Of a stretch of DNA of 64,000 nt, positions 18,315-29,588 are shown piece after piece. Made by a program: the position numbers and the translations under genes. Source of the stretch: Elusimicrobia bacterium UBA6262 (GTDB lineage Bacteria; CAYTYR01; UBA6262); the NCBI GenBank assembly GCA_002441095.1, contig DJVG01000034.1:56155-120154 (forward strand), written 5' to 3'. The notes under the pieces are model-generated. The model made no database searches and was not told the DNA's origin. It was given only the letters and a program-made list of their open reading frames with translations. Numbering within the stretch: the first letter of the stretch is position 1; every line of letters begins with the position of its first letter.

Positions 18315-19103
18315 TTATGGTTTTTTTATCCAATTATGCTGCGGATCTTCGGCCCCGACCAGTTTTTTACCCTCTCCCGAAAGGAAAAAAAGATAATGCA
18401 GGTTATATCCCGGCCCGGCGGCGATCTGGTGATAACCCCAAGGCATAAAAGTGATTGAATTCTGCTCCAGGAATATCAATTCATTAATACCTCTTTCCGG
18501 TGAATAAAAACGTTCCAAACCCCAGCCCTGCGGCTTATCAGTACTAAAATAATATAATTCCTCGTGTAAGGATTCCTGCGGCAAGTTACTAACCTCATGC
18601 CTGTGAGGCGGAGTCCCGGACCAGTTCCCGGGAAAATTAATGGTCTCACCCACTAACATATTGACTGCCGGCGATTCAGGACCGATGATCATTCTCACTT
18701 CGCGCGACCAGTTATCCTTGCCCACGATAATCGGTTTTATTTTATCCGGGGTAAAGATGGCAGTTTCAGTCTGGACTTGGCAGTGTGACCGGCAAACCGC
18801 GACTAAAGCCTGTTTTCCCTTCAATATGAATGCAGTTTGCGCAGGGATGTATATCCCGGTCGGCAACCCGCTGAACACATCCTTACGCTGGCCAAGATCC
18901 GCATATTCCTTGCCCTTTATGCTTAGGGAACATGATCCTGCCAGGACCACCAGCCCGGTCTCAGCATCTTCCTCCTTAAACTCCAGTTCTTGCGCAGTAG
19001 TTATGTTAACTATTGCGAATCCTTTGATATATTTAAATAGCCCCCCCGGATCAACCTCATTAAGGCCCGGTTTTAGGGTCAACCGCTGATCAAATTTTCC
19101 CAT
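18315..19103 (-). CDS. IolB-like (5-deoxy-glucuronate isomerase family) bicupin
   Basis: 262 residues. The second cupin carries NFPGNWSGTPPHRHE and LHEELYYF, then FMPWGYHQIAAGPG, the His/Glu metal ligands of IolB. IolB isomerises 5-deoxy-D-glucuronate in inositol breakdown. No other iol gene is visible, and the next gene downstream is a DAHP-synthase-like aldolase. I infer a job on a ketose/aldose acid in polysaccharide precursor synthesis, or a fragment of a catabolic route. The fold is fairly certain, the substrate is not. Confidence 0.72.
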   Translation of the reverse strand: MGKFDQRLTLKPGLNEVDPGGLFKYIKGFAIVNITTAQELEFKEEDAETGLVVLAGSCSLSIKGKEYADLGQRKDVFSGLPTGIYIPAQTAFILKGKQALVAVCRSHCQVQTETAIFTPDKIKPIIVGKDNWSREVRMIIGPESPAVNMLVGETINFPGNWSGTPPHRHEVSNLPQESLHEELYYFSTDKPQGWGLERFYSPERGINELIFLEQNSITFMPWGYHQIAAGPGYNLHYLFFLSGEGKKLVGAEDPQHNWIKKP

Positions 19104-19104
19104 A

Positions 19105-19908
19105 TTAGACTCCTCTCATATAGTGAATATATTTTTTCATTGCTGTTGGCGCATCCGGTAATGGCTGGTATTCCCCGGACAAATAACCTTTGTATCCAAT
19201 TTTCTTTAACTCTTTTATAATCTGTTTAAAATTTATATGCCCGGCTCCGGGATATAACCTGTTACTGTCAGCAATATGGATATGGCCGATCCGAGAGCTA
19301 AATAAGGTCAACGTTTTGAGCAGGTCTTTTTCTTCAATATTCATATGAAAAGTATCAAGCAATAAATAACAATTATCCAATCTGTGCCGGTCAATGAATC
19401 CTGCAGTTTCAGCTGCCGTATTCATGATATTTGTTTCGTACCGGTTTAAGGGTTCTATCAATAACTTAACCTTTTTACTTTTGGCGTAGGCAGAAAGGTC
19501 CTGTAGCTGACCAGCTAAAGAGCTTATTTGTCTTTTTCTCTCTGCTGCTGTACCCGCTAATGTACCCCGGACCAATCCGATAATGACATAACACTTGAAT
19601 TGCGCTGCCAGGTCAACCTGTTTTTTCATTCTTAACAGCGCTTTTTTTCTGATCCCCGGATCCAGGTCTGAAAACGATAAGCCTTCATCAACATAAGCCT
19701 GGCCTGTACCAATAGCAACCAATTTTAAATCATTTTTCTGCAGGTTCAATTGCAGATCAGCGATATCTACAGTTAACGGGTCCTTAATGGCTAACTCTAC
19801 CCCATCAAAGCCCAGTTTTTTCATAAAAGGCAATGACTTCTTCCAGTTAGCCGAGCTGATGGCAGAGAACTTTGTCGGCGACAGGGAAATGGCAAAGGAC
19901 AGCTTCAT
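19105..19908 (-). CDS. Sugar phosphate isomerase/epimerase (xylose isomerase-like TIM barrel)
   Basis: 267 residues from the ATG at 19908, with AAGG 9 nt upstream; an in-frame TTG at 19917 is less likely. The AP-endonuclease-2/xylose isomerase fold is marked by GFDGVELAI, LLIEPLNRYETN with a metal-binding Glu, LLLDTFHMNIE with an Asp/His pair, GHIHIADSNRLYPGAGH and LSGEYQP. Relatives include tagatose/psicose 3-epimerases, IolE/IolH and hydroxypyruvate isomerases. It lies 1 bp from the IolB-like gene, which hints at an inositol- or keto-sugar-type step. The exact substrate is unknown. Confidence 0.75.
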   Translation of the reverse strand: MKLSFAISLSPTKFSAISSANWKKSLPFMKKLGFDGVELAIKDPLTVDIADLQLNLQKNDLKLVAIGTGQAYVDEGLSFSDLDPGIRKKALLRMKKQVDLAAQFKCYVIIGLVRGTLAGTAAERKRQISSLAGQLQDLSAYAKSKKVKLLIEPLNRYETNIMNTAAETAGFIDRHRLDNCYLLLDTFHMNIEEKDLLKTLTLFSSRIGHIHIADSNRLYPGAGHINFKQIIKELKKIGYKGYLSGEYQPLPDAPTAMKKYIHYMRGV

Positions 19909-19909
19909 A

Positions 19910-21894
<1,985 letters not shown>

Positions 21895-22000
21895 AAATTA
21901 CTCCTGGAGAAAAAATGCATATTTTTTATTTTCTCATAATACTTATTAGAAGTCAATATAATATCAATGTACACCCAAGGTGCTTCCAAGTAAACAGCTA

Positions 22001-22927
22001 TTAATGTTTCGTAAACCATTGAATGGTTTTCTTTAAACCTTCCTTTACCGGGACTTGAGGCTCCCACTGCAATAATTTTTTAGCCAGGGCAATATCCGGC
22101 TGACGGACCTTGGGATCATCCACCGGCAGGTCTTTGAAGACGATCTGGCTTTTGGTTTTGGTCATTTTCTTGATGATCCTGGCAAATTCCAGCACTGTCA
22201 TCTCTTCCTGGTTGCCGATATTGATCGGCTCATGGGTATTACTGAGTACTAACCGGTATATTCCCTCTGCCAGGTCGCTGACATAGCAGAAACTGCGGGT
22301 CTGCGAGCCGTCCCCGAACACGGTTAAAGGTTCACCTTTTAACGCCTGGTCAATAAAACTCGGCACTACCCGGCCGTCATTTTTGCGCATGCGCGGGCCG
22401 AAAGTATTGAATATCCGCACTATTTTCACATCTACCCCGTGGAACCGATGATACGCCATGGTCAGAGCTTCAGCAAAACGCTTGGCTTCATCATATACAC
22501 CGCGCGGGCCGATAGGATTGACATTCCCCCAGTAGGTCTCTTTCTGCGGATGCACCAGCGGGTCACCGTATACCTCCGAGGTTGAAGCCAGCAGGAAGAT
22601 GGCTTTCTTTTCTTTTGCCAGGCCCAGGGCTTTATGCGTGCCTAATGATCCGACTTTCAGGGTTTGTATGGGAAAATTCAGATAATCTATGGGACTGGCC
22701 GGCGAAGCAAAATGGAGTATGGCATCCAGCTTACCCGGCACAAATATGAATTCAGTCACATCATGATGGATGAACCGGAATTTCTTGTTCCCGATCAAAT
22801 GGGCGATATTTTCCATATTGCCGGTGAGCAGATTATCCATGGCGATAACAGTATGTCCTTTTTTAACGAATAGATCGCACAAATGAGAGCCCAGGAAACC
22901 CGCTCCGCCAGTGATCAAAACTTTCAT
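22001..22927 (-). CDS. uxs: UDP-glucuronate decarboxylase (UDP-xylose synthase)
   Basis: 308 residues. [46 protein letters not shown] and [13 protein letters not shown] (Y-x-x-x-K) with [13 protein letters not shown] are diagnostic of UXS. It converts UDP-glucuronate into UDP-xylose in the cytoplasm. The gene for UDP-glucose 6-dehydrogenase lies 20 bp upstream, so the two steps from UDP-glucose to UDP-xylose are encoded together. Confidence 0.93.
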   Translation of the reverse strand: MKVLITGGAGFLGSHLCDLFVKKGHTVIAMDNLLTGNMENIAHLIGNKKFRFIHHDVTEFIFVPGKLDAILHFASPASPIDYLNFPIQTLKVGSLGTHKALGLAKEKKAIFLLASTSEVYGDPLVHPQKETYWGNVNPIGPRGVYDEAKRFAEALTMAYHRFHGVDVKIVRIFNTFGPRMRKNDGRVVPSFIDQALKGEPLTVFGDGSQTRSFCYVSDLAEGIYRLVLSNTHEPINIGNQEEMTVLEFARIIKKMTKTKSQIVFKDLPVDDPKVRQPDIALAKKLLQWEPQVPVKEGLKKTIQWFTKH

Positions 22928-22947
22928 CCCGTCAGACCTCCTCTTAT

Positions 22948-24240
22948 TTATTTTCGGCCGATACTTTTGTATATAAAACCATGCTTTTTCATTTTAGCCG
23001 GATCATAGATATTGCGGCCATCAACGATAGCCGGAGTTTTCAACAGTTTTTTGATCCGGCCGAGATCCAGTTCTTTAAATTCATTCCAATCAGTAATTAT
23101 TACCAGCAGGTCACTGCCTCTGGCTACTTCATAAGCATTCCGGCCATATTTTACTCCGGTCAGGATCTTCCGGGCTTTGGCCATAGCGATAGGATCGTAA
23201 GCCTTGATCTTAGCTCCCTCAGACTGCAGCGATTTAATAATATCAATAGCCGGGGCAAAACGCAGGTCATCGGTTTCCGGCTTAAAAGCCAGGCCCAGGA
23301 TACCGATAGTCTTGTTTTTTAACACCCACAGCGACTCTTCAATTTTTTGCAGTAAAAGCTTTTTTTGCTGTTCGTTTATCTTCTGTACGGCTTTTAATAA
23401 TTCAAAATCATAGCCGCTTTTTTTAGCAATATAAATAAAGGCCGCCAGGTCCTTGGGAAAACATGAACCACCAAAGCCAACCCCGGCATTCAAGAATTCT
23501 CGGCCGATCCTTTTGTCATAACCCATGCCTTCCGCCACTTTTTCTACATCCGCTCCCACCCGGTCACAGATATTGGCGACCGCATTAGCAAAGGATATTT
23601 TCGTAGCCAAGAAAGAATTGGAAGCATGCTTGATTATCTCTGAGCTTTTAATATCCGTGACAATGACCGGCGCTTTCAGCGGACGATAAAGCTCCCGCAT
23701 GATCTTTTCCGCCCTCTTACTCGATACGCCCAGCACTATCCGGTCAGGATGCATGGTATCTTTGATGGCCGATCCCTCTCTCAGGAATTCCGGGTTGGAT
23801 ACCACATCAAAATCAGTTTTATGGGTATTATATAATTTAATGGTTTGCATTATTCTTTCGCCGGTTTCCACGGGTACGGTACTTTTTTCCACGATAATTT
23901 TATATTCCCGCATATGCACGGCAATTTCTGCCGTCACTGTTTCCACAAAAGACAGGTCAGCTTCGCCATCCTGTTTAGGGGGAGTGTTGACTGAAATAAA
24001 TATGATCTGGCTCTGTTCCACGCCTTCCTTGATCTTAGTTGTAAATTTAAGCCTTTTCTCTCTTGTATTTTTAACCACCAGCTCAGCCAGGCCTGGCTCA
24101 TAGATAGGCATTTTGCCCCTCTTAAGCATGTTGATCTTTTCCTGGTTGTTATCAACACAGATCACCTGATTGCCCAGATCCGCCAGGCAGGTCCCGGTGA
24201 CCAATCCTACATAACCTGTGCCGATTACGCAAATCCTCAT
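22948..24240 (-). CDS. ugd: UDP-glucose 6-dehydrogenase
   Basis: 430 residues. The N-terminal Rossmann motif is [30 protein letters not shown], the catalytic cysteine in [13 protein letters not shown] (about residue 260) and [18 protein letters not shown] follow in order. It oxidises UDP-glucose twice with NAD to UDP-glucuronate, which the next gene decarboxylates. AAAGGAG stands 6 nt before the ATG. Length and motifs are normal for the family. Confidence 0.96.
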   Translation of the reverse strand: MRICVIGTGYVGLVTGTCLADLGNQVICVDNNQEKINMLKRGKMPIYEPGLAELVVKNTREKRLKFTTKIKEGVEQSQIIFISVNTPPKQDGEADLSFVETVTAEIAVHMREYKIIVEKSTVPVETGERIMQTIKLYNTHKTDFDVVSNPEFLREGSAIKDTMHPDRIVLGVSSKRAEKIMRELYRPLKAPVIVTDIKSSEIIKHASNSFLATKISFANAVANICDRVGADVEKVAEGMGYDKRIGREFLNAGVGFGGSCFPKDLAAFIYIAKKSGYDFELLKAVQKINEQQKKLLLQKIEESLWVLKNKTIGILGLAFKPETDDLRFAPAIDIIKSLQSEGAKIKAYDPIAMAKARKILTGVKYGRNAYEVARGSDLLVIITDWNEFKELDLGRIKKLLKTPAIVDGRNIYDPAKMKKHGFIYKSIGRK

Positions 24241-24278
24241 GTTTGCTCCTTTAATTTAATAAGCTATCCTGCCGCTGC

Positions 24279-25052
24279 CTATTTCCATACCTTCCAGGGA
24301 GCCTGGCCCGACTGCCAGAGCTGTTCCAGTTCATTTTTATCCCTGAGGGTATCAGTAGGACGCCAGAATCCATTATGCCGGTATGCTGCTAACTGTCCTT
24401 CTTGAGCGAGCTTGGCCATTGGTTCTTTCTCCCAGGCTGTGCCATCACCTTCAATATATTTGAATACTTCCGGCTGCAGGACAAAGTATCCGGCAGTGAT
24501 CCAGGCATTATCGCCTTTGGGTTTTTCCAGGAAGGAAGCTACCTTATCCTCTCCTCCTATATCCATAGTGCCAAACCGTCCCAGAGGCTGTACTGCGGTC
24601 ACTGTAGCCAGTGTTTTATGCTCCTGGTGAAATTTTACCAGCGCCGCAATATCGATATTGCCTATCCCATTGCCATAGGACATCATGAACGGGTTATTGC
24701 CGATATATTTCTCTATCTTTTTCAAGCGCCCGCCAGTCATAGTTTCCGGACCGGTATCCACCATGGTTACCTTCCAAGGCTCAGAAGCGCCGGTATGAAT
24801 GCTCATGCTGTTCTTGGCCAGGTCAAAGGTGACATCGCTCAGGTGCAAGAAATAATGGGAAAAAAATTCCTTTACCGCATAGCCATGATTTCCCAGGCAG
24901 ATCACAAACTCATTGAATCCAAAATGGGAATATGTTTTCATGATGTGCCATAATACCGGCTTGCCGTCGATCTCGATCATCGGTTTAGGTATGGTTTGTG
25001 TTTCCTCGCTTATCCTGATTCCTTGGCCGCCTGCTAAAATCACTACTTTCAT
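24279..25052 (-). CDS. rfbF: Glucose-1-phosphate cytidylyltransferase
   Basis: 257 residues. MKVVILAGGQGIRISEET, KPMIEIDGKPVLWHIMK, GFNEFVICLGNHGYAVKEFF and TGGRLKKIEKYI are characteristic of RfbF, which makes CDP-glucose from CTP and glucose 1-phosphate. CDP-glucose 4,6-dehydratase (RfbG), the usual partner, is not in the window. The CDP-paratose 2-epimerase-like gene at 6679 may use a later intermediate. It follows the secreted unknown gene after 14 bp and precedes ugd in transcription. Confidence 0.93.
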   Translation of the reverse strand: MKVVILAGGQGIRISEETQTIPKPMIEIDGKPVLWHIMKTYSHFGFNEFVICLGNHGYAVKEFFSHYFLHLSDVTFDLAKNSMSIHTGASEPWKVTMVDTGPETMTGGRLKKIEKYIGNNPFMMSYGNGIGNIDIAALVKFHQEHKTLATVTAVQPLGRFGTMDIGGEDKVASFLEKPKGDNAWITAGYFVLQPEVFKYIEGDGTAWEKEPMAKLAQEGQLAAYRHNGFWRPTDTLRDKNELEQLWQSGQAPWKVWK

Positions 25053-25066
25053 CCTGCTCCGCCTCC

Positions 25067-26017
25067 TTAAAGCTCTTTATCCAATATCGCTTTGAAATTC
25101 CTGGCTGTAAAATCAAGGATGACTTTGTTACCCTGTACCGATACAGTATGGTTATAAACCAGTTGGGAATAAGCATACTTTCGCTTGATCACTTCACCCA
25201 GGAACTGGGCATCATTCTGCATTAACTTTACCTTTGCCGGATCACTGCATTTAAAGAAGAGCTTCCCCTTGACCTCATCATCAGTCACCAGGCTGAAGGT
25301 CAGTAATAATGATTCCAGCCACTGGCCAGACAGCAGTACTACCATCTTATTATCAGTTTCCCATTTTTTCAATTCTTGCGAAAACCGGCGGCTCTGGTTG
25401 TTTATAAATATATAACCTTCATAGCCTTTGGGTATCGCGCTTGACAACTCTTTAAAAGCCGCCGTCTGTACAACATTGCTGCCGGTTCGTGCTGCTGCCA
25501 GGCAGGTGGAAACAAGTCCGCTATTACTGGCGAGTATGACCCGCCCTTCCTGTACAGAAAAAGCCGTCAGGCGGTCATTGCGCTCAGCTTCGCTGTCAAA
25601 ATATATCTCCTGCTGGTTGCTTTCCTTCTTGCTCCAGCCAGGATTAATACTGACGAAATTCCCTAAATTATCGATCAGGAACTTATTAAATCTTTCCTTT
25701 TCCCCTTCCAGGTCAGGGAACACCACTAATATATTTTTCCAGCCTGCCTCAGCCGGGAAGCTCCCTCCGGCAACCTGTTTAAAAGTGAATTGCTTGAACA
25801 AGTATGACAGCAGCAGGTAATTTGGGTCATCCTGATGCTGCGCTATTTTCCCCTGGTAAGTCTTGATCAGTGAGCGCCAGGCGCTGCTGGTGTTCAGGTT
25901 CTTTAAGCTGAACACTACTTCCGCATTCTTGGGCAAATAATTGACCAGCTCCGCGGCCAGTCCGGCAGCAGCGCTAAATAAGCAATATAAAACTAATAAC
26001 CAGACGCTCTTTTTCAT
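25067..26017 (-). CDS. Secreted protein of unknown function (DUF3352-like)
   Basis: 316 residues from the ATG at 26017, chosen because it gives a clean signal peptide (MKKSVWLLVLYCLFSAAAGLA, likely cleaved near AAE) and an ATGA overlap with the upstream gene; an ATG at 26032 is also in frame. The mature part starts LVNYLPKNAEVVFSLKNLN, resembling DUF3352-type proteins. No catalytic motif is visible. It should be periplasmic or outer-membrane associated. It and the upstream gene form a pair of similar layout set between rmlD and rfbF. Confidence 0.65.
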   Translation of the reverse strand: MKKSVWLLVLYCLFSAAAGLAAELVNYLPKNAEVVFSLKNLNTSSAWRSLIKTYQGKIAQHQDDPNYLLLSYLFKQFTFKQVAGGSFPAEAGWKNILVVFPDLEGEKERFNKFLIDNLGNFVSINPGWSKKESNQQEIYFDSEAERNDRLTAFSVQEGRVILASNSGLVSTCLAAARTGSNVVQTAAFKELSSAIPKGYEGYIFINNQSRRFSQELKKWETDNKMVVLLSGQWLESLLLTFSLVTDDEVKGKLFFKCSDPAKVKLMQNDAQFLGEVIKRKYAYSQLVYNHTVSVQGNKVILDFTARNFKAILDKEL

Positions 26018-26913
26018 TGTATTTGCCGCCATATATTATGCAAATCCTTTACCTGGTAATTGATCTCTACGAAATTAGCCAATGAACTTACTTCTCCTTC
26101 ATAAGCCAAGCCCTCCCCCAGGAGCAACCTCATCAGCAGGTTATTCAGGAAAAAAGCATCCAGGCTTATTTTATCGACATCAGCAATGTACCTGGCAGTA
26201 AATGACATCTTTCCTCTGACCTGGTCGGCGCTGACCAAATTGCCGTTTACCTGGACATATTCGACTGAATCAATGGCCGGGAAAAAAGCAAAACTGTTCT
26301 TCTGCTCAAAATACTTGATCAGAACGCTTAACTCCCTTTGCCTGTTAGGAATATAGATATTCAGTTCTTCCCTGGCATACGGTTTAAAAATAGCCCTCAA
26401 ACCGGCTAGCTCAATTGCCGGCAATGATTCCTGATGAATATTGGCCGCATTCAGGATCATCAGGTTGTTCATTATTTTGAATTGCTTATCCTCTCCGCAG
26501 TTAAAACCCCGGGCAGAAGCTATTTTACAGCCGAGATTAACTAACCGCGTCTTTTTGCCAAGATCAATAATAATATCATAATCAGGCTGTTTGTTTAAAC
26601 GCGCATAATCCTGGTCATACTTCAGGCTGAATAAAATATCCCTGGGCAGTATGGAAATTACTAATTTTTTTACCAGGGCATTATTTAATTGGGGATTAAC
26701 CGCGGTCATTTTTTGCCAGAACACATCGAAAAGCTGGGCCGGCCCCGGCTGCTGCCAATCAATGCTCAGCTGGCCGTAAGCCAGGGAATTACCCGGCAAA
26801 AACATGAATTTATCTACCTGCTTTTGCGGCCAGTTATACCAGACCAAAGCTACTAATAAGAAGCTGGCTGATACAATGCTGATAAAAAAGAAAAGTTTTC
26901 TGATGATTTTCAT
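26014..26913 (-). CDS. Membrane-anchored protein of unknown function
   Basis: 299 residues. One N-terminal transmembrane helix (FFFISIVSASFLLVALVWYNW, about 8-28) is followed by an extracytoplasmic domain that begins FMFLPGNSLAYGQLSIDWQQ. That opening recalls the start of the mature part of the next gene product (YLPKNAEVVFSLKNLN), so the two may be distant relatives. No known motif was found. The start codon touches the last base of rmlD. A role in the surface layer or glycan attachment is only inferred from context. Confidence 0.6.
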   Translation of the reverse strand: MKIIRKLFFFISIVSASFLLVALVWYNWPQKQVDKFMFLPGNSLAYGQLSIDWQQPGPAQLFDVFWQKMTAVNPQLNNALVKKLVISILPRDILFSLKYDQDYARLNKQPDYDIIIDLGKKTRLVNLGCKIASARGFNCGEDKQFKIMNNLMILNAANIHQESLPAIELAGLRAIFKPYAREELNIYIPNRQRELSVLIKYFEQKNSFAFFPAIDSVEYVQVNGNLVSADQVRGKMSFTARYIADVDKISLDAFFLNNLLMRLLLGEGLAYEGEVSSLANFVEINYQVKDLHNIWRQIQ

Positions 26914-27797
26914 TATCCTAAATACCTTTTAAGCGCATCCTGCCAGGTAGGCAGTACAGGCAAATTGTGTAATTTCCAGTTAAAATTATCCAATACCGAG
27001 TTTCCGGGTCGCGGAGCCGGCCGGTTTATCTGTTGGGTACTGACCGGCGCTATATTATCTTTGGCTCCGCTTTGTCTTACTATTTCCCTGGCAAAATCAA
27101 ACCAGGAACAGGACCCGCTGTTAGTGATATGCCAAATACCATACAAGCCAGTTGATAGTTGATTGTTGATAGTTAATAGCTGCTTGATAGCTTCGGCCAG
27201 ATCATCTGTATAGGTTGGAGAACCAAATTGGTCATTGATTACTTTTAGCTCATGTTTATTCTGTATTTGCGATTGGATTGCCGTCACAAAGTTTTGGCCA
27301 TGCCGGCCAAAGAGCCAGCTGGAGCGGATAATCATAAACCTGTTGACCAGCCATTGGGTATATAATTCCCCCCAATATTTACTTTTAGCGTAGGTGCCCA
27401 GGGGTTCTGGCTGGTCTATTTCCAGGTAAGGTTCTTTTTTCTGCCCGTTAAATACATAATCAGTGCTGATGTAAATCAAAGCTGAATCAAACCGCTGGCA
27501 GGCTAAGGCTACATTCCTGGTACCCAGGGAATTGACCTGGTATGCTTGTTCCTGGGAGCTTTCCGCCCCATCTACATTGGTGTAAGCAGCCGCGTGTATT
27601 ACTAATTCAGGATTAATTTTGGTAATAATTTCATAGGTTGCTTTAGCCTCGGTAATATCTATCAGCTGATATTTAGCACTCGGCATTTCTATGGTTGGCT
27701 TCCTGTTATCCAACCCATAAAGCTCATGTTCTCCTGCCAGTGCCTGCATTAAATCAGTTCCCAACATGCCACTGGCCCCGGTTATCGCGATCCTCAT
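26913..27797 (-). CDS. rmlD: dTDP-4-dehydrorhamnose reductase
   Basis: 294 residues. ITGASGMLGTDLMQAL, VIHAAAYTNVDGAE, ISTDYVFNG and LGTYAKSKYWGE (Y-x-x-x-K) identify RmlD, which reduces dTDP-4-dehydro-L-rhamnose to dTDP-L-rhamnose. Residues about 206-216 (QLLTINNQLST) are encoded by four degenerate copies of a 7-nt unit (GTTGATA on the plus strand), a repeat type otherwise found in spacers; this looks like an in-frame repeat insertion in a surface loop. The other rml genes are immediately upstream. Confidence 0.92.
   Translation of the reverse strand: MRIAITGASGMLGTDLMQALAGEHELYGLDNRKPTIEMPSAKYQLIDITEAKATYEIITKINPELVIHAAAYTNVDGAESSQEQAYQVNSLGTRNVALACQRFDSALIYISTDYVFNGQKKEPYLEIDQPEPLGTYAKSKYWGELYTQWLVNRFMIIRSSWLFGRHGQNFVTAIQSQIQNKHELKVINDQFGSPTYTDDLAEAIKQLLTINNQLSTGLYGIWHITNSGSCSWFDFAREIVRQSGAKDNIAPVSTQQINRPAPRPGNSVLDNFNWKLHNLPVLPTWQDALKRYLG
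27149..27180. repeat. Heptamer repeat inside rmlD
   Basis: Plus-strand units GTTGATA, GTTGATT, GTTGATA, GTTAATA follow one another with a 7-nt period. They lie wholly within the rmlD reading frame and keep it open. Confidence 0.75.
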
Positions 27798-27828
27798 AAC
27801 TACTCCTAAGAGAAAAATAAGTCCTATC

Positions 27829-27932
27829 TTTAAAAGCAGTTTTAAGTTTAAAGTTGAAAGTGTTAAGTTTCGGTAATATTATTGATATAATAACCTTAAC
27901 TTAAAACTTTACACTTTTAACTTATAACTTTT
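27829..27932. repeat. Inverted heptamer repeat between rmlB and rmlD
   Basis: The left arm has units AAGTTTA, AAGTTGA, AAGTGTT, AAGTTTC. The right arm has AACTTAA, AACTTTA, CACTTTT, AACTTAT, AACTTTT. The arms can pair around an AT-rich loop of about 35 nt. The right arm runs into the rmlB stop codon and its last codons. Confidence 0.7.
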
Positions 27933-28890
27933 TTTCTTTTAACTTCTTCCACCATTGCTGATTTTCTTTATACCAATCAATGGTTTCTTTTAATGCCTGG
28001 TTGAAATCATGCTGGGGTTTCCAACCCATTTCGCTCCTCAGCTTGAAACAATCCAAGGCATAACGGCGGTCATGACCCAGCCGGTCAGTAACTGGCTGAA
28101 TAAATTCATCATTTTTGCCTAACAGCTCCAGGATCTTTTTGGTTAGCTCAATATTAGCCAGCTCATTGCTGCCGCCAATATTATAAATTTCTCCAGCCTT
28201 ACCCTTGTGCATCACCTGGTCGATAGCTTCGCAGTTATCCAGTACATAAACCCAATCCCGCACATTCTGGCCGTCGCCATATAGGGGCACCGGCTTTTCT
28301 TCCAAAATATTAGTGATAAAAAGAGGTATTACTTTTTCCGGAAACTGGTACGGCCCGAAATTATTACTGGAACGGGTGATTATGACCGGCAATTGATAGG
28401 TAGCGAGATAGGATAAAGCCAGCAGGTCAGCACTCGCCTTAGAAGCTGAATACGGGCTTGAAGGCTTCAGGTTGTCTGCTTCTTTGAACGCTCCTTTTTC
28501 GATAGACCCATAAACTTCATCTGTCGAGATCTGGATGAATTTGCTGATATTATTCTTTTTAGCTGCTTCCAATAAGGTATAAGTCCCGAACACATTGGTT
28601 TTAATAAAATCACCGGCACTGACAATAGAGCGGTCAACATGGGTTTCCGCTGCAAAATTAACGATAACCTGGGTTTCTTTTACCCATTTAGCGACTATTT
28701 TAGGATCAGCAATATCACCTTTGACAAATCTATAGCGCTTATTTTTCTTCAGGTCTGCTAAATTTTCCAAATTACCCGCATAGGTTAATTTATCCAAATT
28801 AATAATTTCATAATCAGGATATTTCTTCAGTATATGCCTGATAAAGTTAGACCCTATGAATCCTGCCCCACCCGTAATTAATAGCCTCAT
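27922..28890 (-). CDS. rmlB: dTDP-glucose 4,6-dehydratase
   Basis: 322 residues. ITGGAGFIGSNFIRHIL, NLDKLTYAGNLENL, NFAAETHVDRSI, STDEVYGSI and SPYSASKASADLL are all canonical RmlB. It converts dTDP-glucose to the 4-keto-6-deoxy sugar. The C-terminal WKKLKEKKL tail is encoded by the start of the adjacent AAGTT repeat, so the repeat may have set the present stop codon. It belongs to the rhamnose set with rmlA, rmlC-like and rmlD. Confidence 0.95.
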   Translation of the reverse strand: MRLLITGGAGFIGSNFIRHILKKYPDYEIINLDKLTYAGNLENLADLKKNKRYRFVKGDIADPKIVAKWVKETQVIVNFAAETHVDRSIVSAGDFIKTNVFGTYTLLEAAKKNNISKFIQISTDEVYGSIEKGAFKEADNLKPSSPYSASKASADLLALSYLATYQLPVIITRSSNNFGPYQFPEKVIPLFITNILEEKPVPLYGDGQNVRDWVYVLDNCEAIDQVMHKGKAGEIYNIGGSNELANIELTKKILELLGKNDEFIQPVTDRLGHDRRYALDCFKLRSEMGWKPQHDFNQALKETIDWYKENQQWWKKLKEKKL

Positions 28891-28911
28891 GGAAGTACAC
28901 TCCTGTTTTGT

Positions 28912-29064
28912 TGTCGCTAGTCTCTAGTCGCTGGTCGCTAGTCTAAATACAGTCTCTGGTTACTAGTTTCTGGTCGCTAGTTCTTATGGTATTATTATTT
29001 GCTCTAATGCTTTTACTAGCAACTAGATACCAGCGACTAGCGACTGTCTTTAAACCAGCTACTG
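28912..29064. repeat. Inverted heptamer repeat between the rmlC-like gene and rmlB
   Basis: The left arm carries GTCGCTA, GTCTCTA, GTCGCTG, GTCGCTA and more diverged units up to about 28982. The right arm (about 29015-29064) carries the complementary words AGCAACT, AGATACC, AGCGACT, AGCGACT. The loop is about 32 nt and AT-rich. The same word occurs inside prmC at 55898-55928. Confidence 0.75.
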
Positions 29065-29069
29065 TTTCA

Positions 29070-29531
29070 CTACCATCCTTTTTTGTCCTGCCAAGGTTCG
29101 TACGGCACTTCTTTAGAATCCAGGGTGATACGATGCTCATCCGGCTGCTTATAATTATACAATTGGTTGGGCACATTCATGATCCAGGCTTCATCCGCTG
29201 AAAGACACTCAAATCCATGGACCACCCCCTCTGGGATGACCAAAGCCTGTGGTTTTTCAGAACTCAATTCAAACTCGTTGATCTCGTTTTTTGTCGCTGA
29301 GCCTGCTCTCCTGTCAAACAGGACAATTTTAGCTTTGCCGCGCAGGGCACAAAAATAATCCTGCTGTTGCAAGTGGTAATGCCACCCTTTGACCCATCCT
29401 GGTTTGCAGATAGTGATATACGTCTGGCCGAAAGCCTTGAATTCAGGATAATCGTTACGCAATATTTCAAACAAAGCTCCCCGCTCATCCTGATGCACCA
29501 CCAGGTCCTTCAGCACCACTCCATTTATCAT
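29070..29531 (-). CDS. rmlC: dTDP-4-dehydrorhamnose 3,5-epimerase-like cupin
   Basis: 153 residues, somewhat shorter than the roughly 180 of standard RmlC. It has the RmlC/FdtA beta-jelly-roll pattern: VVHQDERGALFEI, VKGWHYHLQQQDYF with the catalytic-type His, KIVLFDRRAG, VIPEGVVHGFECL with a second His, and IMNVPNQLYNYKQPDEHRI. It likely performs the double epimerisation between RmlB and RmlD. The WHYH in place of the usual LHYQ leaves some room for a variant 3-epimerase or isomerase. Confidence 0.75.
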   Translation of the reverse strand: MINGVVLKDLVVHQDERGALFEILRNDYPEFKAFGQTYITICKPGWVKGWHYHLQQQDYFCALRGKAKIVLFDRRAGSATKNEINEFELSSEKPQALVIPEGVVHGFECLSADEAWIMNVPNQLYNYKQPDEHRITLDSKEVPYEPWQDKKGW

Positions 29532-29552
29532 ATACAGAACCTCTTCTTTTTT

Positions 29553-29584
29553 CCTATACGCTAAACGCTACCCGCTATACGCCG
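29553..29584. repeat. Single-arm heptamer repeat between rmlA and the rmlC-like gene
   Basis: Units CTATACG, CTAAACG, CTACCCG, CTATACG in a row with a 7-nt period. Only the right-arm type is present here, so no hairpin forms. The same word makes hairpins at 48746, 58832 and 60974. Confidence 0.7.
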
Positions 29585-29588
29585 CCTT

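Noticed and set aside
28943..29176. 77-residue minus-strand frame over the GTCGCTA repeat spacer
   Set aside because: Its C-terminal part is made of repeat units, and it overlaps the rmlC-like gene out of frame.
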